Assembly (NCBI GenBank): GCA_900315255.1
Contig: OMYH01000005.1
Coordinates: 1-46,730 of the forward strand
DNA length: 46,730 nt
From: an uncultured Eubacteriales bacterium
Lineage (GTDB): Bacteria > Bacillota > Clostridia > Oscillospirales > Acutalibacteraceae
Direction: 5' to 3'
Below, in pieces: positions 1 to 9,275 of the stretch. The notes under the pieces are model-generated. The model had not been told where the DNA came from. It did not search any database and worked only from the letters and a program-made list of their open reading frames with translations. Positions within the stretch are counted from its first letter, which is position 1; each line of letters starts with the position of its first letter. Both the position numbers and the translations under genes were made by a program.

Positions 1-99
1 TCTGCGCAGCAGAAGCACCGATCGAGCCGGCAGGCGAGACTAAAGATGCAAGCAAATTTGGTGCTCAGTCCGCATGACGTGATTTATTCAGTGGTTCCT
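1..99 (+). repeat. dispersed repeat, left copy (runs off window)
   Basis: The first 99 bases match the reverse complement of 46523-46621 at about 90% identity; the first 49 bases are identical. The inner end reads CAGTGGTTCCT. A shorter related piece containing CGCCTGCCGGCTCG lies at 34428-34455. No reading frame is evident. It could be a MITE, an IS end or an intergenic repeat. The right-hand copy continues past the shared part to the window edge, so this copy probably also extends beyond base 1. Confidence 0.85.
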
Positions 100-154
100 A
101 AATTAAAAACAGATTAAAATTTATTAATAAAATAATAAAATCTACAAAAATATA

Positions 155-183
155 TTGTTAACGCTGTTTAAATATGGTATAAT
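155..183 (+). promoter_or_regulatory. predicted sigma-A promoter for rhomboid/ter genes
   Basis: TTGTTA at 155-160 and TATAAT at 178-183 are separated by 17 bp, upstream of the rhomboid gene in AT-rich DNA. No other promoter of this quality was seen before the ter genes, so it may drive the whole stretch to 9.1 kb. Confidence 0.7.
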
Positions 184-218
184 CATTCTGTGAAGGTATT
201 TTTAAGGAGATGAAAATT

Positions 219-893
219 ATGGGGAACAGCCTGCTTAATACATCGGTTAAAAGCTCGGACGGCCGTCTGACAAAGAAAGTCAGGGTCACCTTCAATGCCC
301 CCGTAACGCTGACTTTTGTTATCGTATGCTTTTTGGCGCTGATACTCAATATTCTTACGCACGGCTTCACAAACCGTCTGCTGTTCAGCGTTTATCGCTC
401 GTCGCTTTTCAGTCCGTTTACATATATCAGATTTTTCGGTCATGCGATAGGTCACGCCGATTGGGCGCACCTGCTCGGAAATATGATGACTATTCTCATA
501 CTCGGACCTCTGCTTGAAGAAAAGTACGGTTCTTTCTCAATGCTTGTTGTGATGGCTTCGACAGCATTTGTTACGGGCGTTGCAAGCTTCATTCTTTTTC
601 CCGGTATACAGCTTCTCGGCGCAAGCGGGATCGTTTTTGCCATGATACTGCTTTCGTCTTTTACGAGTATGCGTGAGGGTGAGATTCCGCTTACATTCAT
701 TCTGGTAGCGCTGATGTATCTGGGCGAACAGGTGTACTACGGAGTGGCGCTGCAGGATAATATTTCCAACACTTCTCATATAATCGGCGGCATCTGCGGA
801 GCGGCGTTCGGATATATGATGAACAGGGCTAAGCCGTCGGCGCAGCTGAAAACAACGGGGAATACCGGCAGCGGCAATAATACATACTACTGA
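219..893 (+). CDS. rhomboid-family intramembrane serine protease
   Basis: Predicted membrane protease of 224 residues that would cleave transmembrane segments of partner proteins within the lipid bilayer. The rhomboid signature is visible: HADWAHLLGN in the loop/TM2 region, the catalytic serine in GASG (about S136) and the catalytic histidine in SHIIGG (about H187). About six hydrophobic segments cover the chain, and the C-terminus is a short polar tail. The ATG at 210 overlaps the AAGGAG ribosome site, so the ATG at 219 is preferred. It lies 29 bp upstream of the YceG gene on the same strand and is probably cotranscribed with the ter cluster. Its substrate is unknown. Confidence 0.88.
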   Translation: MGNSLLNTSVKSSDGRLTKKVRVTFNAPVTLTFVIVCFLALILNILTHGFTNRLLFSVYRSSLFSPFTYIRFFGHAIGHADWAHLLGNMMTILILGPLLEEKYGSFSMLVVMASTAFVTGVASFILFPGIQLLGASGIVFAMILLSSFTSMREGEIPLTFILVALMYLGEQVYYGVALQDNISNTSHIIGGICGAAFGYMMNRAKPSAQLKTTGNTGSGNNTYY

Positions 894-922
894 TAAGGTA
901 AGATGTAGGGTGAAATTGAATA

Positions 923-3208
923 ATGTTTGGATATAAAAAGCTCGGGCGGCCTGAAGATTATTTTCTTCCGCTCGACAAAAGACAGGAGAAATCGGTATTC
1001 TTTTGCAGAATATCGGGATACAGCAAAGAGATAGATGATTTTATTTTGAAATATTACAATGCCGCTCTCCACAACGGTGTGGTGATAGAAGACGGTATAC
1101 CGAACCCTACGGGAGATAATTTGTCGTTTTTTAACGATATGATGGGGCAGCAGTTTTTCCTTGACAGAGAGTTCATCGAAAAAGCAGCGGCAAGATGGCT
1201 GCCCGCAATGAAGGTGCAGCCGAGGAATGACCTTGCCGAAGCGTTGTACCGCGCGCTGTTTTCGCTCAAAAAAATGGGTAAGAACGATAACGTCGTGAAG
1301 AATGCATACATCAAGTTCATGTGCTGGCTGTATTACCGCTTCGAGGGAGTGGTGAACAGGCTCGGTGACAACGATGTTCCGAAGATACTCTACGAGGGAA
1401 ATATCGGAAGATACGAGTTCCTTATGCTCACGGTGCTAAGCTGCACAGGCTGCGATATAGTGCTGCTTCTGAGCCGCGGCGAAGAGGACTACCTTAAAAC
1501 GGATACGAGAGGAACGTTATCCGATAAGCTCGAACTGCCCGGCATGGAGCCGTTTCCCGAAGGGTACGGCATAGCGATGTTAAAGGAAAAGCAGCGTAAG
1601 GCAGACGCTCTCCGAAGGCTCTACGGCGAGCCGCCCACAGTCAGACGCTGCACAAATGCGTGGCTTGAGGGCAATATAATGGAGGACATCAAAAAGCCCC
1701 CCGTAACAAGAGGAAAAGACCCGAATTTGTTCTATAATGCCTTTTGCAGGATAAACGGCGCCGAGGATAAGGTGACATATGAAAACGAGCTGTACCGGTT
1801 TTATCTTGAGATCAAAAACGGCGGCAGGACATTTTGTATTGTGGAGAAGGAAATAACGATCCCGACCGCCGAGGAGATAGCGCGTATCAACAAGAGGAAT
1901 TATGCTTCAAAAGAAGACATGATAAGAGATCTCAGCGGACGTGTCAGGTGTCCGTTCAACGAGCAGCTTGAAAGGCTGATAAGGACGGCGTTCGTCGATA
2001 TTGTGCTTGAGATGAGCGGCAGCGGCAGCATGAGCCTGAGCAAGCTCACAGGCAAGGCGGTATATATATTGTGCTGGCTGCTGCGTTATTTTGATATATT
2101 ATTCAACAACTGGCGTATGCCGTTTGTTTCGCTTTTTATTTATCTCGGCGGCTGCCGTACCGATAACGAAGCTTATTTTCTGAAGTTTCTAAGCAGACTT
2201 CCGTGCGATGTGCTGGTGCTTGTTCCGAATCTCAATATTCGCTGCGAGCTTACGGATAAGCTGCTGTATGAAGAGAATAATACACAGTCGCTCAACCTTG
2301 AAACATTCCCGACCGAAAGCGGCGGTATCCGCATGGCAACGGTTGCCTATCATGCCGAGCGTGAGCTTGACGAGATTATGTATAAGGATTCGGGAATGTA
2401 CAGGAATTTCCAGTATTCCAAGGCAAATGCAGTAACGCTGCGGACGATGTATGAGGAGATAGAGATACTCTGGGATCAGGAGATGAGGTTCCGCCCGAAT
2501 TTCAGTACAGTGGATAATATCGTCAATATGCCCGTCATTTTTGCAAAGGTATCGGGTGTAAAGGACGGCGATATCGCAAAATACTGGCAGAGCGTGAGAT
2601 CGCTTATCAATGAGGATACTCTTGTGATAACATCTGCTCCGTATATAGATTACAGCGTGAGGACCATACCCGGGATAAACACTACCGAGTGCTTTAAGAA
2701 CGGAAAAGTACAGAAAAACAAGATCTACAGCAGCGGCAGCTATAAATACGGTATGTTAAGACCCGAAACGCAGGAGTATATACTCGACAAGCTCCAGATA
2801 CTGATAGATTCACGCATAATTGCCGGAACATTTGCAGACGGAACGGAGTATAACATCGTTTCGCAGATACTGAATATGCCCACAGAGATAGTGAGATTGA
2901 TACAGAAGTTTGACTTTACAAAACGAAACCCTAAGGTGATATACATCAACACCACAGAAAGACCGATATCGCCTGCGGACGCCACCTTGATGGCATTTTT
3001 GAATGTGATAGGATTCGATGTGCTGTTCTTCGTTCCTACGGGATACCAGACGATAGAGAGGTATTTCACAAAGCCCGTAGTAGACGAGCATCAGATCGGT
3101 GACTATATGTATGATCTGCAGGTGCCGAATTTCGGTATACCCTCGGGCGCTACCGGAAGACCTGCAAAGAAAACATGGATAGAAAAAATATTTAAGAAAG
3201 GGAAGTAG
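923..3208 (+). CDS. YceG-family protein of Ter stress cluster
   Basis: Large soluble protein of 761 residues resembling B. subtilis YceG (Pfam YceG_bac family), which is found beside TelA and TerD genes. I recognise it from overall sequence character and from its position directly upstream of a TelA gene (9-bp gap). I cannot assign catalytic residues. The molecular activity of the family is not established; it is usually described as part of a biosynthetic or stress module linked to TerD. No membrane segment or signal peptide is seen. The ribosome site before ATG 923 (AGGGTG) is modest. The C-terminus is lysine-rich. Confidence 0.75.
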   Translation: MFGYKKLGRPEDYFLPLDKRQEKSVFFCRISGYSKEIDDFILKYYNAALHNGVVIEDGIPNPTGDNLSFFNDMMGQQFFLDREFIEKAAARWLPAMKVQPRNDLAEALYRALFSLKKMGKNDNVVKNAYIKFMCWLYYRFEGVVNRLGDNDVPKILYEGNIGRYEFLMLTVLSCTGCDIVLLLSRGEEDYLKTDTRGTLSDKLELPGMEPFPEGYGIAMLKEKQRKADALRRLYGEPPTVRRCTNAWLEGNIMEDIKKPPVTRGKDPNLFYNAFCRINGAEDKVTYENELYRFYLEIKNGGRTFCIVEKEITIPTAEEIARINKRNYASKEDMIRDLSGRVRCPFNEQLERLIRTAFVDIVLEMSGSGSMSLSKLTGKAVYILCWLLRYFDILFNNWRMPFVSLFIYLGGCRTDNEAYFLKFLSRLPCDVLVLVPNLNIRCELTDKLLYEENNTQSLNLETFPTESGGIRMATVAYHAERELDEIMYKDSGMYRNFQYSKANAVTLRTMYEEIEILWDQEMRFRPNFSTVDNIVNMPVIFAKVSGVKDGDIAKYWQSVRSLINEDTLVITSAPYIDYSVRTIPGINTTECFKNGKVQKNKIYSSGSYKYGMLRPETQEYILDKLQILIDSRIIAGTFADGTEYNIVSQILNMPTEIVRLIQKFDFTKRNPKVIYINTTERPISPADATLMAFLNVIGFDVLFFVPTGYQTIERYFTKPVVDEHQIGDYMYDLQVPNFGIPSGATGRPAKKTWIEKIFKKGK

Positions 3209-3217
3209 GGAAGAGTT

Positions 3218-4366
3218 ATGGGAATTGATTTTAACAAAACTCCGGTACAGCCTCAGAAAGCTGAAAAGGACCTGTCTGTTATCGATATTACGCCCGAAGA
3301 ACCAAAGCAGGAGTTCAATATCGTGGCGCAGCGAGAAACCTGGAACACTCAGCTTGTAGGCTCAAAGGAAGTTGACGATATCGTAAGTCAGATCGACCTC
3401 GGGAATGCAAACAGTATCGTGACCTTCGGCGCAGACGCTGCAAATGCGATCTCCAAGGCGTCGGACGTTGTGCTGAAAAATGTGAACCTCTCTCAGCTTG
3501 ACGACGCAAGCGAAATGCTCGGCACGCTCGCAAGGATCATGAGCGTGTTCGATATTGACGAGATCAAGGATAATCCGGGATTTTTCGACAAGCTTTTCGG
3601 CAATCAGAAAAAGAGGATCGAAAAGATACTCGGAAAGTATAACAATATGGGCGAGCAGGTGGACAAGATATATGTTCAGCTCAAAACATATGAGTCGGAG
3701 ATCAATCAGGCAAACAAGAACCTTGAGGCTATGTTCAATGCGAATGTAGAATACTATCATCAGCTTGTAAAGTATATCCTTGCGGCGGAACAGGGCTGCA
3801 GGGAGATCGAGGGTTACATCGAAAAGAGAAAGAAGGATCTCTCCGACACGGGCGACACGGCTATTCAGTTTGAGATACAGTCCTGCGAGCAGGCTCTCGC
3901 TATGCTTGAGCAGAGAACGCATGACCTCAGGACAGCCGAAAGCGTAGCTATGCAGTCGGTGCCGCTGATAAAAACGATGGAATACAGCAATCTGAATCTT
4001 ATCAGGAAGATCGACTCTGCGTTTATCATAACGCTGCCTATATTCAAACAGACTCTTGCACAGGCTATCATGCTTAAACGTCAGAGAATACAGGCAGACG
4101 CAATAGCGGCTCTCGACGAAAAGACCAATGAAATGCTGATCAAGAATGCGCAGAATGCCGTTGAACAGTCGAAGCTCATCACACAGCTTTCAACGGGCAG
4201 CTCCATCAAGATAGAAACACTCGAAACCACCTGGAGAACCATCATGGACGGTATTCAGGAAACACAGGCAATCCAGGCAGATGCAAGAAAGCAGCGTGCC
4301 GATGCAAAGGTAAGGCTTGAACAGATCAAAGATGATTTCTACAAGAATTACCATATACCAAACTAA
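3218..4366 (+). CDS. TelA/KlaA-type toxic anion resistance protein
   Basis: Protein of 382 residues, the usual length for TelA (PF05816; B. subtilis YceH). It is almost entirely helical and rich in Q/E/K, with a charged N-terminal ~60 residues, a central coiled-coil region around residues 120-220, and a C-terminal helical part ending KVRLEQIKDDFYKNYHIPN. TelA proteins are linked to tellurite, colicin and cell-envelope stress tolerance, but the mechanism is unknown. It sits between yceG-like and terD-like genes with short gaps (9 and 33 bp), as in the B. subtilis yce operon. Confidence 0.88.
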   Translation: MGIDFNKTPVQPQKAEKDLSVIDITPEEPKQEFNIVAQRETWNTQLVGSKEVDDIVSQIDLGNANSIVTFGADAANAISKASDVVLKNVNLSQLDDASEMLGTLARIMSVFDIDEIKDNPGFFDKLFGNQKKRIEKILGKYNNMGEQVDKIYVQLKTYESEINQANKNLEAMFNANVEYYHQLVKYILAAEQGCREIEGYIEKRKKDLSDTGDTAIQFEIQSCEQALAMLEQRTHDLRTAESVAMQSVPLIKTMEYSNLNLIRKIDSAFIITLPIFKQTLAQAIMLKRQRIQADAIAALDEKTNEMLIKNAQNAVEQSKLITQLSTGSSIKIETLETTWRTIMDGIQETQAIQADARKQRADAKVRLEQIKDDFYKNYHIPN

Positions 4367-4399
4367 CATCAACATTATTAAAAACGGGAGGAAATTATT

Positions 4400-4981
4400 A
4401 TGGCAATCAATCTTTCAAAGGGACAAAAGGTGGATCTTACAAAGGGTAATCCGAGTCTTAAGCAGCTCATGGTAGGTCTTGGCTGGGACGTTAACGCTTT
4501 TGACGGCGGCTATGACTTCGACCTCGACGCCTCTGCCTTTGTACTTGGCGCAAACGGTCTTTGTCCCACGGATAAGGATTTCATCTTCTACGGCAACCTC
4601 AAGCACTCAAGCGGCGCTGTTGAGCATATGGGCGACAACCTCACCGGCTCGGGCGACGGCGACGACGAGCAGATCATGGTTGATCTCTCCAAGATCCCCG
4701 CTAACATCGAGAGAGTAGCGTTCACAGTTACTATCTATGACGCAGAATTAAGACGCCAGAACTTCGGTCAGGTTTCCAACGCCTATATCCGTATAGTAGA
4801 TATGGTTACAGGTCAGGAGATCATTCACTATGATCTCGGAGAGGACTTCTCTATCGAAACAGCTATAGTTGTAGGTGAGATCTACAAGCGTGACGGCAAC
4901 TGGAAGTTCAACGCTATCGGCAGCGGTTTCCAGGGCGGCCTTGCAGCTCTTTGCGGTCATTACGGCATAGAAGTAGCCTGA
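4400..4981 (+). CDS. TerD-family calcium-binding stress protein (copy 1)
   Basis: TerD-domain protein of 193 residues. The family hallmarks are clear: an N-terminal [12 protein letters not shown] strand, the acidic motif [11 protein letters not shown], an acidic GDGDDEQI loop, and the C-terminal [13 protein letters not shown]. TerD proteins bind Ca2+ through such acidic loops and act in tolerance to tellurite, phage and other stresses. It is preceded by a good GGGAGG site and is the first of three tandem paralogues. Full length, with no sign of decay. Confidence 0.95.
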   Translation: MAINLSKGQKVDLTKGNPSLKQLMVGLGWDVNAFDGGYDFDLDASAFVLGANGLCPTDKDFIFYGNLKHSSGAVEHMGDNLTGSGDGDDEQIMVDLSKIPANIERVAFTVTIYDAELRRQNFGQVSNAYIRIVDMVTGQEIIHYDLGEDFSIETAIVVGEIYKRDGNWKFNAIGSGFQGGLAALCGHYGIEVA

Positions 4982-4997
4982 TCAGTAGATAAGGAGA

Positions 4998-5028
4998 GCA
5001 TTGTCCGTGCTATGTGTGCGGACAATGC
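4998..5028 (+). other. intercistronic stem-loop between terD copies
   Basis: A perfect 10-bp stem (GCATTGTCCG / CGGACAATGC) with an 11-nt loop lies between the first two terD genes. No T-run follows, so it is not a standard terminator. It may stabilise or process the transcript and set different levels of the paralogues. Confidence 0.6.
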
Positions 5029-5061
5029 GTTGAATTGATATATAATTGGGAGGCCTTTATA

Positions 5062-5637
5062 ATGACGGTCAATTTGGCTAAGGGTCAGAAGGTGAGTCTT
5101 ACAAAAGACAGTCCTGAAATAAAGCGTCTTGTTGTATGCATGGGCTGGGACGTGAACACCTATGATACAAGAGAGATCTTCGACCTCGACGCATCTGCTT
5201 TTATGCTTGGAGCTAACGGCAAGGTGGCGGATTCGAGAGATTTCGTGTTTTACGGCAATCTGGCTCACAGCTCGGGAGCAGTGGTTCACAGAAGCGATAT
5301 TCCCACAAACAGCGGCGACGACGCACAGATAATAGTAGATCTTCAGCTTATGCCGGATAATATTCTTCGGATAGCATTTTCGGCTACGATCTATGACGCC
5401 GAGGACAGGGGACAGGGCTTCGGACAGGTAAGCAACGCCTATATTCGCATTATAGACGAACAGACCGGTACAGAGCTGATGAGGTACAATGTTTCGGAGC
5501 GATTCTCGCGTGAAACGGCGCTCGTGTTCGGAGAATTGTACAAAAACAACAGCGAATGGAAATTCAATGCGATCGGCAACGGTTATCAGGGCAATCTTGC
5601 GGCGCTTTGTGACCGGTACGGAGTAGAAGTTGGTTAA
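5062..5637 (+). CDS. TerD-family protein (copy 2)
   Basis: TerD-domain protein of 191 residues. The start at 5062 is chosen because GGGAGG lies 8-9 bp upstream; an in-frame ATG at 5014 lies in the intercistronic hairpin. Motifs: [23 protein letters not shown], a shorter acidic loop (NSGDDAQI) than in its neighbours, and WKFNAIGNGYQGN. The less acidic loop and the change of MGDNLTG to RSDIPTN suggest altered calcium binding or partner choice. Confidence 0.94.
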   Translation: MTVNLAKGQKVSLTKDSPEIKRLVVCMGWDVNTYDTREIFDLDASAFMLGANGKVADSRDFVFYGNLAHSSGAVVHRSDIPTNSGDDAQIIVDLQLMPDNILRIAFSATIYDAEDRGQGFGQVSNAYIRIIDEQTGTELMRYNVSERFSRETALVFGELYKNNSEWKFNAIGNGYQGNLAALCDRYGVEVG

Positions 5638-5652
5638 ACAGGAGTGATATAA

Positions 5653-6270
5653 ATGTCAGTAAATTTGCAAAAAGGACAAAAGGTCAGCCTTTCTAAAGTA
5701 GGTCTTACAGCAGGAGCAGGAGGCGGACTTTCAAATATCGTAGTAGGACTCGGCTGGGACGAGGCAAAGCAGGCAGGCGGCGGACTTTTCGGCGGACTTT
5801 TCGGACGCAGCCGGGATTTTGACTGCGACGCATCTGCAATCCTTTTGAGAAACGGCAGACTTGTCAACAAGACAGATGTAGTGTACTTTAACAATCTGCA
5901 GCACTTCACGGGAGCAGTCAAGCATATGGGAGATAACCTCACAGGCGGCGGCGACGGCGACGACGAGCAGATCTTTATCGACCTCAACAGAATACCTGCG
6001 GAGTATGACAGGATCGTTATCGTTGTAACTATCTATCAGGCATATGCACGAAATCAGCATTTCGGCATGATAAACAACGCATTCATCAGACTTGTCAATA
6101 TGTCCAACGGACAGGAAATGCTCAGGTATAACCTTACCGAGAATTACAGCGGCATGACCGCTATGGTATTCGGCGAGATATACAGACATAACGGCGAATG
6201 GAAGTTCAATGCCATAGGCTCGGGAACCAAAGATGGTTCGATAGGCGACCTGGCGCAGAAGTACACATAA
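5653..6270 (+). CDS. TerD-family protein (copy 3)
   Basis: TerD-domain protein of 205 residues, 15 bp after copy 2, with an AGGAG site. It has an inserted glycine-rich segment near residues 18-55 (two GGLF motifs) before FDCDASAI, which replaces the usual FDLDAS. The acidic GDGDDEQI loop and WKFNAIGSG are kept. The cysteine in the DxDAS motif and the glycine-rich insert set it apart from the other two copies and may reflect a specialised role. Confidence 0.93.
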   Translation: MSVNLQKGQKVSLSKVGLTAGAGGGLSNIVVGLGWDEAKQAGGGLFGGLFGRSRDFDCDASAILLRNGRLVNKTDVVYFNNLQHFTGAVKHMGDNLTGGGDGDDEQIFIDLNRIPAEYDRIVIVVTIYQAYARNQHFGMINNAFIRLVNMSNGQEMLRYNLTENYSGMTAMVFGEIYRHNGEWKFNAIGSGTKDGSIGDLAQKYT

Positions 6271-6285
6271 TCGTTTGATCATAAT

Positions 6286-6328
6286 CGTACACGGGAGAAG
6301 CGTGAACTGCGTTTCTCCTTACTGTACG
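6286..6328 (+). other. hairpin between terD-3 and Ca-ATPase
   Basis: A nested stem: outer CGTAC/GTACG, inner GGAGAAGCG/CGTTTCTCC with a G-U pair. It lacks an immediate T-run, so it would act as a partial terminator or processing element rather than a strong stop. Confidence 0.45.
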
Positions 6329-6370
6329 TAATTGATATATTTTATTATTTATATACAGGGGGTATTTTTA

Positions 6371-9145
6371 GTGAAATACAACGGACTAACCGACAAGGAA
6401 GTCGAACAGTCGAGAGAACAGTACGGCTCCAATGTCATTCCCGATTCCGAACCGACGACATTCTGGGCGGAATTTCTGGAAACTTTCGGCGATCCTATGA
6501 TCAAGATATTGCTCGTTATTGCGGCGATCATGATCGTTATGTTCTGCTTCGGCAAGGCTGCCATCTATGAGCCGATAGGTACTATTGTCGCTATATTGGT
6601 TGTTGCAACCGTATCCGCAAAGACGGGCGTTGCAAGCGACACAAAGTACAGAGAGCTTAAAGACAGCACCGAGAAGGACAAATGTAAGGTATACCGCAAC
6701 GGACTTGTTACAGTTATCGATATAGACGATGTAGTAACAGGTGATAAGGTGCTTTTACAGTCGGGCGACAAGATCCCTGCCGACGGTATTCTTATCGACG
6801 GTCATCTTAAAGTCGATAACTCTGCGCTCAACGGAGAAGCGGAAGAATGTAAGAAGACCGCTGCCGAAGAAGCAGTTAAGTTCCCCGAGGATATTACGGG
6901 CGATACGTTTGTTGATAAGCACTCGCTTTTCAGAGGCGCTGTTGTATTTGACGGCGAGGGTGTTCTTGACGTTAAAAAGGTCGGTCTTAAGACCATGATG
7001 GGCAAGATGGCTGAAGAAATGCAGGAGGACGAGCCTGATTCACCGCTTAAGGTAAAGCTTTCAAAGCTTGCAGGTCAGATCTCCACATTCGGTTACATCG
7101 GTGCGGCAGTAATCACATTACTTTATATTGCATACTTTATTTTCTTCCAGCCGACTGCAGACGGACTTACAGGTCCTGCAGCATTCTTCGGTCAGGATAT
7201 AGGCGTGATCGTCCAGAAATTTGTTGACGCAGTATCGCTTGCGGTAGTTATCATAGTATGCGCAGTTCCCGAGGGACTTCCGCTCATGATCTCGCTCGTG
7301 CTTATGCAGAATACAAGCAAGATGCTCGACCACAACGTACTTGTCCGTAAGGCAGAGGGCATTGAAACAGCAGGCTCGCTCAACATTCTGTTCAGCGATA
7401 AAACAGGTACTATTACAAAGGGTAAGCTCGAGGTCGTAGAGTTCTTCACAGCAGACGGAAAGTCGATCCCGATCGCAGACCTCAGCAAATCAAGCAAGGT
7501 AAAGGGACTTGTTGATCTTGCTATCGGCAAGAATACACAGTCACTCTTCGATGACAAGCACAAGGTCATCGGCGGTAACGCTACAGATCAGGCTTTGATG
7601 AAGTTCATAGGTGAAGAAACCTTCAATGCACTTGCTCAGAACAAAGAGTATGCAGTTGGTGAAAGCCAGGGCTTTAACTCAACAAATAAGTTCAGTCAGG
7701 CAAGGATCGACAGCCTCGGAAAGACATTCTACAAGGGCGCTCCCGAAAGACTGCTTGCGGCGGCTAAGTCCTATCTCGATAAGGACGGTAATGTCAAGAC
7801 GCTTGACAAGGCTGTTCTTGACAAGAAGATCGATGAGCTTGCAGAGCGTGCAATGCGTGTGCTTGCGTTCGGTTATTCCGAGAAGAAGCTTACAGAGAAT
7901 AAGATCAATGACGACATAGTTATAGTAGGTCTTGTAGGTATTCGTGACGAGGTTCGCCCCGAGGCCAAGGACGCTATCGCAGAAGTACAGCAGGCAGGTA
8001 TTCAGGTTGTTATGATAACAGGTGACCGCCTTGAAACAGCCGTAGCTATTGCAAAAGATGCGGGTCTTCTCAAAGCAGATACAGACGTAGCCCTCTCATC
8101 TGCACAGCTTAATCAGATGAGCGATGACGAGGTCAAGAAGGTTATCCCGAACATCAGGGTTATCGCAAGAGCGCTCCCGACAGATAAGTCAAGAATGGTA
8201 CGCCTTTGCCAGGATATGAATCTCGTTGTAGGTATGACAGGCGACGGCGTAAACGATACTCCCGCACTCAAGCGTGCTGATGTAGGCTTTGCTATGGGCA
8301 GCGGTACGGAGGCTGCCAAGGAAGCAGGTAAGATAGTAATTCTTGATGATAACTTCAAGTCTATCAAGGACGCTATCTGGTACGGCAGAACGATCTATCA
8401 CAATATCCTTAAATTCTGTAAGTTCCAGCTTGTTATCAACGTAGCGGCTGTAGTAGTCAGCGCTATTGCACCGTTCTTCGGCATTGAAGAGCCGCTCAAG
8501 GTCACACACCTTCTGTTTGTAAACCTCGTTATGGACAGTTTGGGAGCAATCATGCTCGGAAACGAACCCGCACTCAAGAAGTATATGCTCGAGAAGCCCA
8601 GAAGACGTGACGAGAGTATTATCAGCAAGGCGATGTTCGCTCAGATCATCACTATGGGCGCATGGCTCACAGGCATCAGCTTCCTGTTTCTCAAGCTGCC
8701 GTTCTTCACACAGTTCTTTACAAATACATTGGCTCAGTATACCGACAAAGAACTCGAAGTTCTTAATCTCGGCGTTGATAAGATGCCCAACGACATTATG
8801 CTTACGGGTTACTTCGTTCTCTTTATCCTTTCGGCTCTTGCCAACGGATTCAATGTTCGTGACAACGGCTTCGGCATATTCAAGGGACTCGGAGAGAACA
8901 AGAATTTCCTCAAGGTTATGTTTACCATAATCGCAATTCAGGCACTTATTGTGAACTGCGCTCTCATTCCGCTTGCGCCGTTCAAGTTTATCGGCAATAT
9001 GTTCAGCTGCGTACCGTTCGGTATTACCGGCTGGTGTGTAGTGATCGTCCTTGCTCTGACTATGATCCCTGTCGATCTTATCAGAAAGGCAGTTATCGGC
9101 GCAGGAAAAGAAGAAGAAGCTTCGGTTGAAGAAACTGAAGAATAA
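6371..9145 (+). CDS. calcium-translocating P-type ATPase, PMCA type
   Basis: P2-type ATPase of 924 residues predicted to export Ca2+ using ATP. Visible motifs: A-domain NGEAEE, PEGLP in TM4, phosphorylation site SDKTGT (D at about 343), MTGDGVNDTPALKRAD hinge, and NLVMDSLGA in TM6, which supplies N/D ligands typical of PMCA-type pumps. About ten TM helices. GTG at 6371 is the likely start: AGGGGG lies 8 bp upstream, whereas the upstream in-frame TTG has no site. It directly follows three putative Ca2+-binding TerD genes, suggesting shared calcium-related stress work. Specificity for Ca2+ is inferred from family resemblance. Confidence 0.93.
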   Translation: MKYNGLTDKEVEQSREQYGSNVIPDSEPTTFWAEFLETFGDPMIKILLVIAAIMIVMFCFGKAAIYEPIGTIVAILVVATVSAKTGVASDTKYRELKDSTEKDKCKVYRNGLVTVIDIDDVVTGDKVLLQSGDKIPADGILIDGHLKVDNSALNGEAEECKKTAAEEAVKFPEDITGDTFVDKHSLFRGAVVFDGEGVLDVKKVGLKTMMGKMAEEMQEDEPDSPLKVKLSKLAGQISTFGYIGAAVITLLYIAYFIFFQPTADGLTGPAAFFGQDIGVIVQKFVDAVSLAVVIIVCAVPEGLPLMISLVLMQNTSKMLDHNVLVRKAEGIETAGSLNILFSDKTGTITKGKLEVVEFFTADGKSIPIADLSKSSKVKGLVDLAIGKNTQSLFDDKHKVIGGNATDQALMKFIGEETFNALAQNKEYAVGESQGFNSTNKFSQARIDSLGKTFYKGAPERLLAAAKSYLDKDGNVKTLDKAVLDKKIDELAERAMRVLAFGYSEKKLTENKINDDIVIVGLVGIRDEVRPEAKDAIAEVQQAGIQVVMITGDRLETAVAIAKDAGLLKADTDVALSSAQLNQMSDDEVKKVIPNIRVIARALPTDKSRMVRLCQDMNLVVGMTGDGVNDTPALKRADVGFAMGSGTEAAKEAGKIVILDDNFKSIKDAIWYGRTIYHNILKFCKFQLVINVAAVVVSAIAPFFGIEEPLKVTHLLFVNLVMDSLGAIMLGNEPALKKYMLEKPRRRDESIISKAMFAQIITMGAWLTGISFLFLKLPFFTQFFTNTLAQYTDKELEVLNLGVDKMPNDIMLTGYFVLFILSALANGFNVRDNGFGIFKGLGENKNFLKVMFTIIAIQALIVNCALIPLAPFKFIGNMFSCVPFGITGWCVVIVLALTMIPVDLIRKAVIGAGKEEEASVEETEE

Positions 9146-9164
9146 TCAATAAAAAATAACATTA

Positions 9165-9197
9165 ACGGCTCGGTGCGAAAGTATCGGGTCGTTTTTG
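9165..9197 (+). terminator. rho-independent terminator after Ca-ATPase
   Basis: A 10-bp stem with three G-U pairs (9165-9174 with 9183-9192) is followed by TTTTTGT, just after the ATPase stop codon. Confidence 0.7.
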
Positions 9198-9208
9198 TAA
9201 TATTGATG

Positions 9209-9237
9209 TTGCAAAGTTTACATTTCTGTAGTATAAT
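9209..9237 (+). promoter_or_regulatory. predicted promoter of ZnuA-like gene
   Basis: TTGCAA (9209-9214), a 17-bp spacer and TATAAT (9232-9237), 39 bp before the start codon at 9276. No clear Zur-type palindrome was seen. Confidence 0.7.
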
Positions 9238-9275
9238 ATCATGTACAGAGAATTTACGGAAAGGTCAGATGTGAT

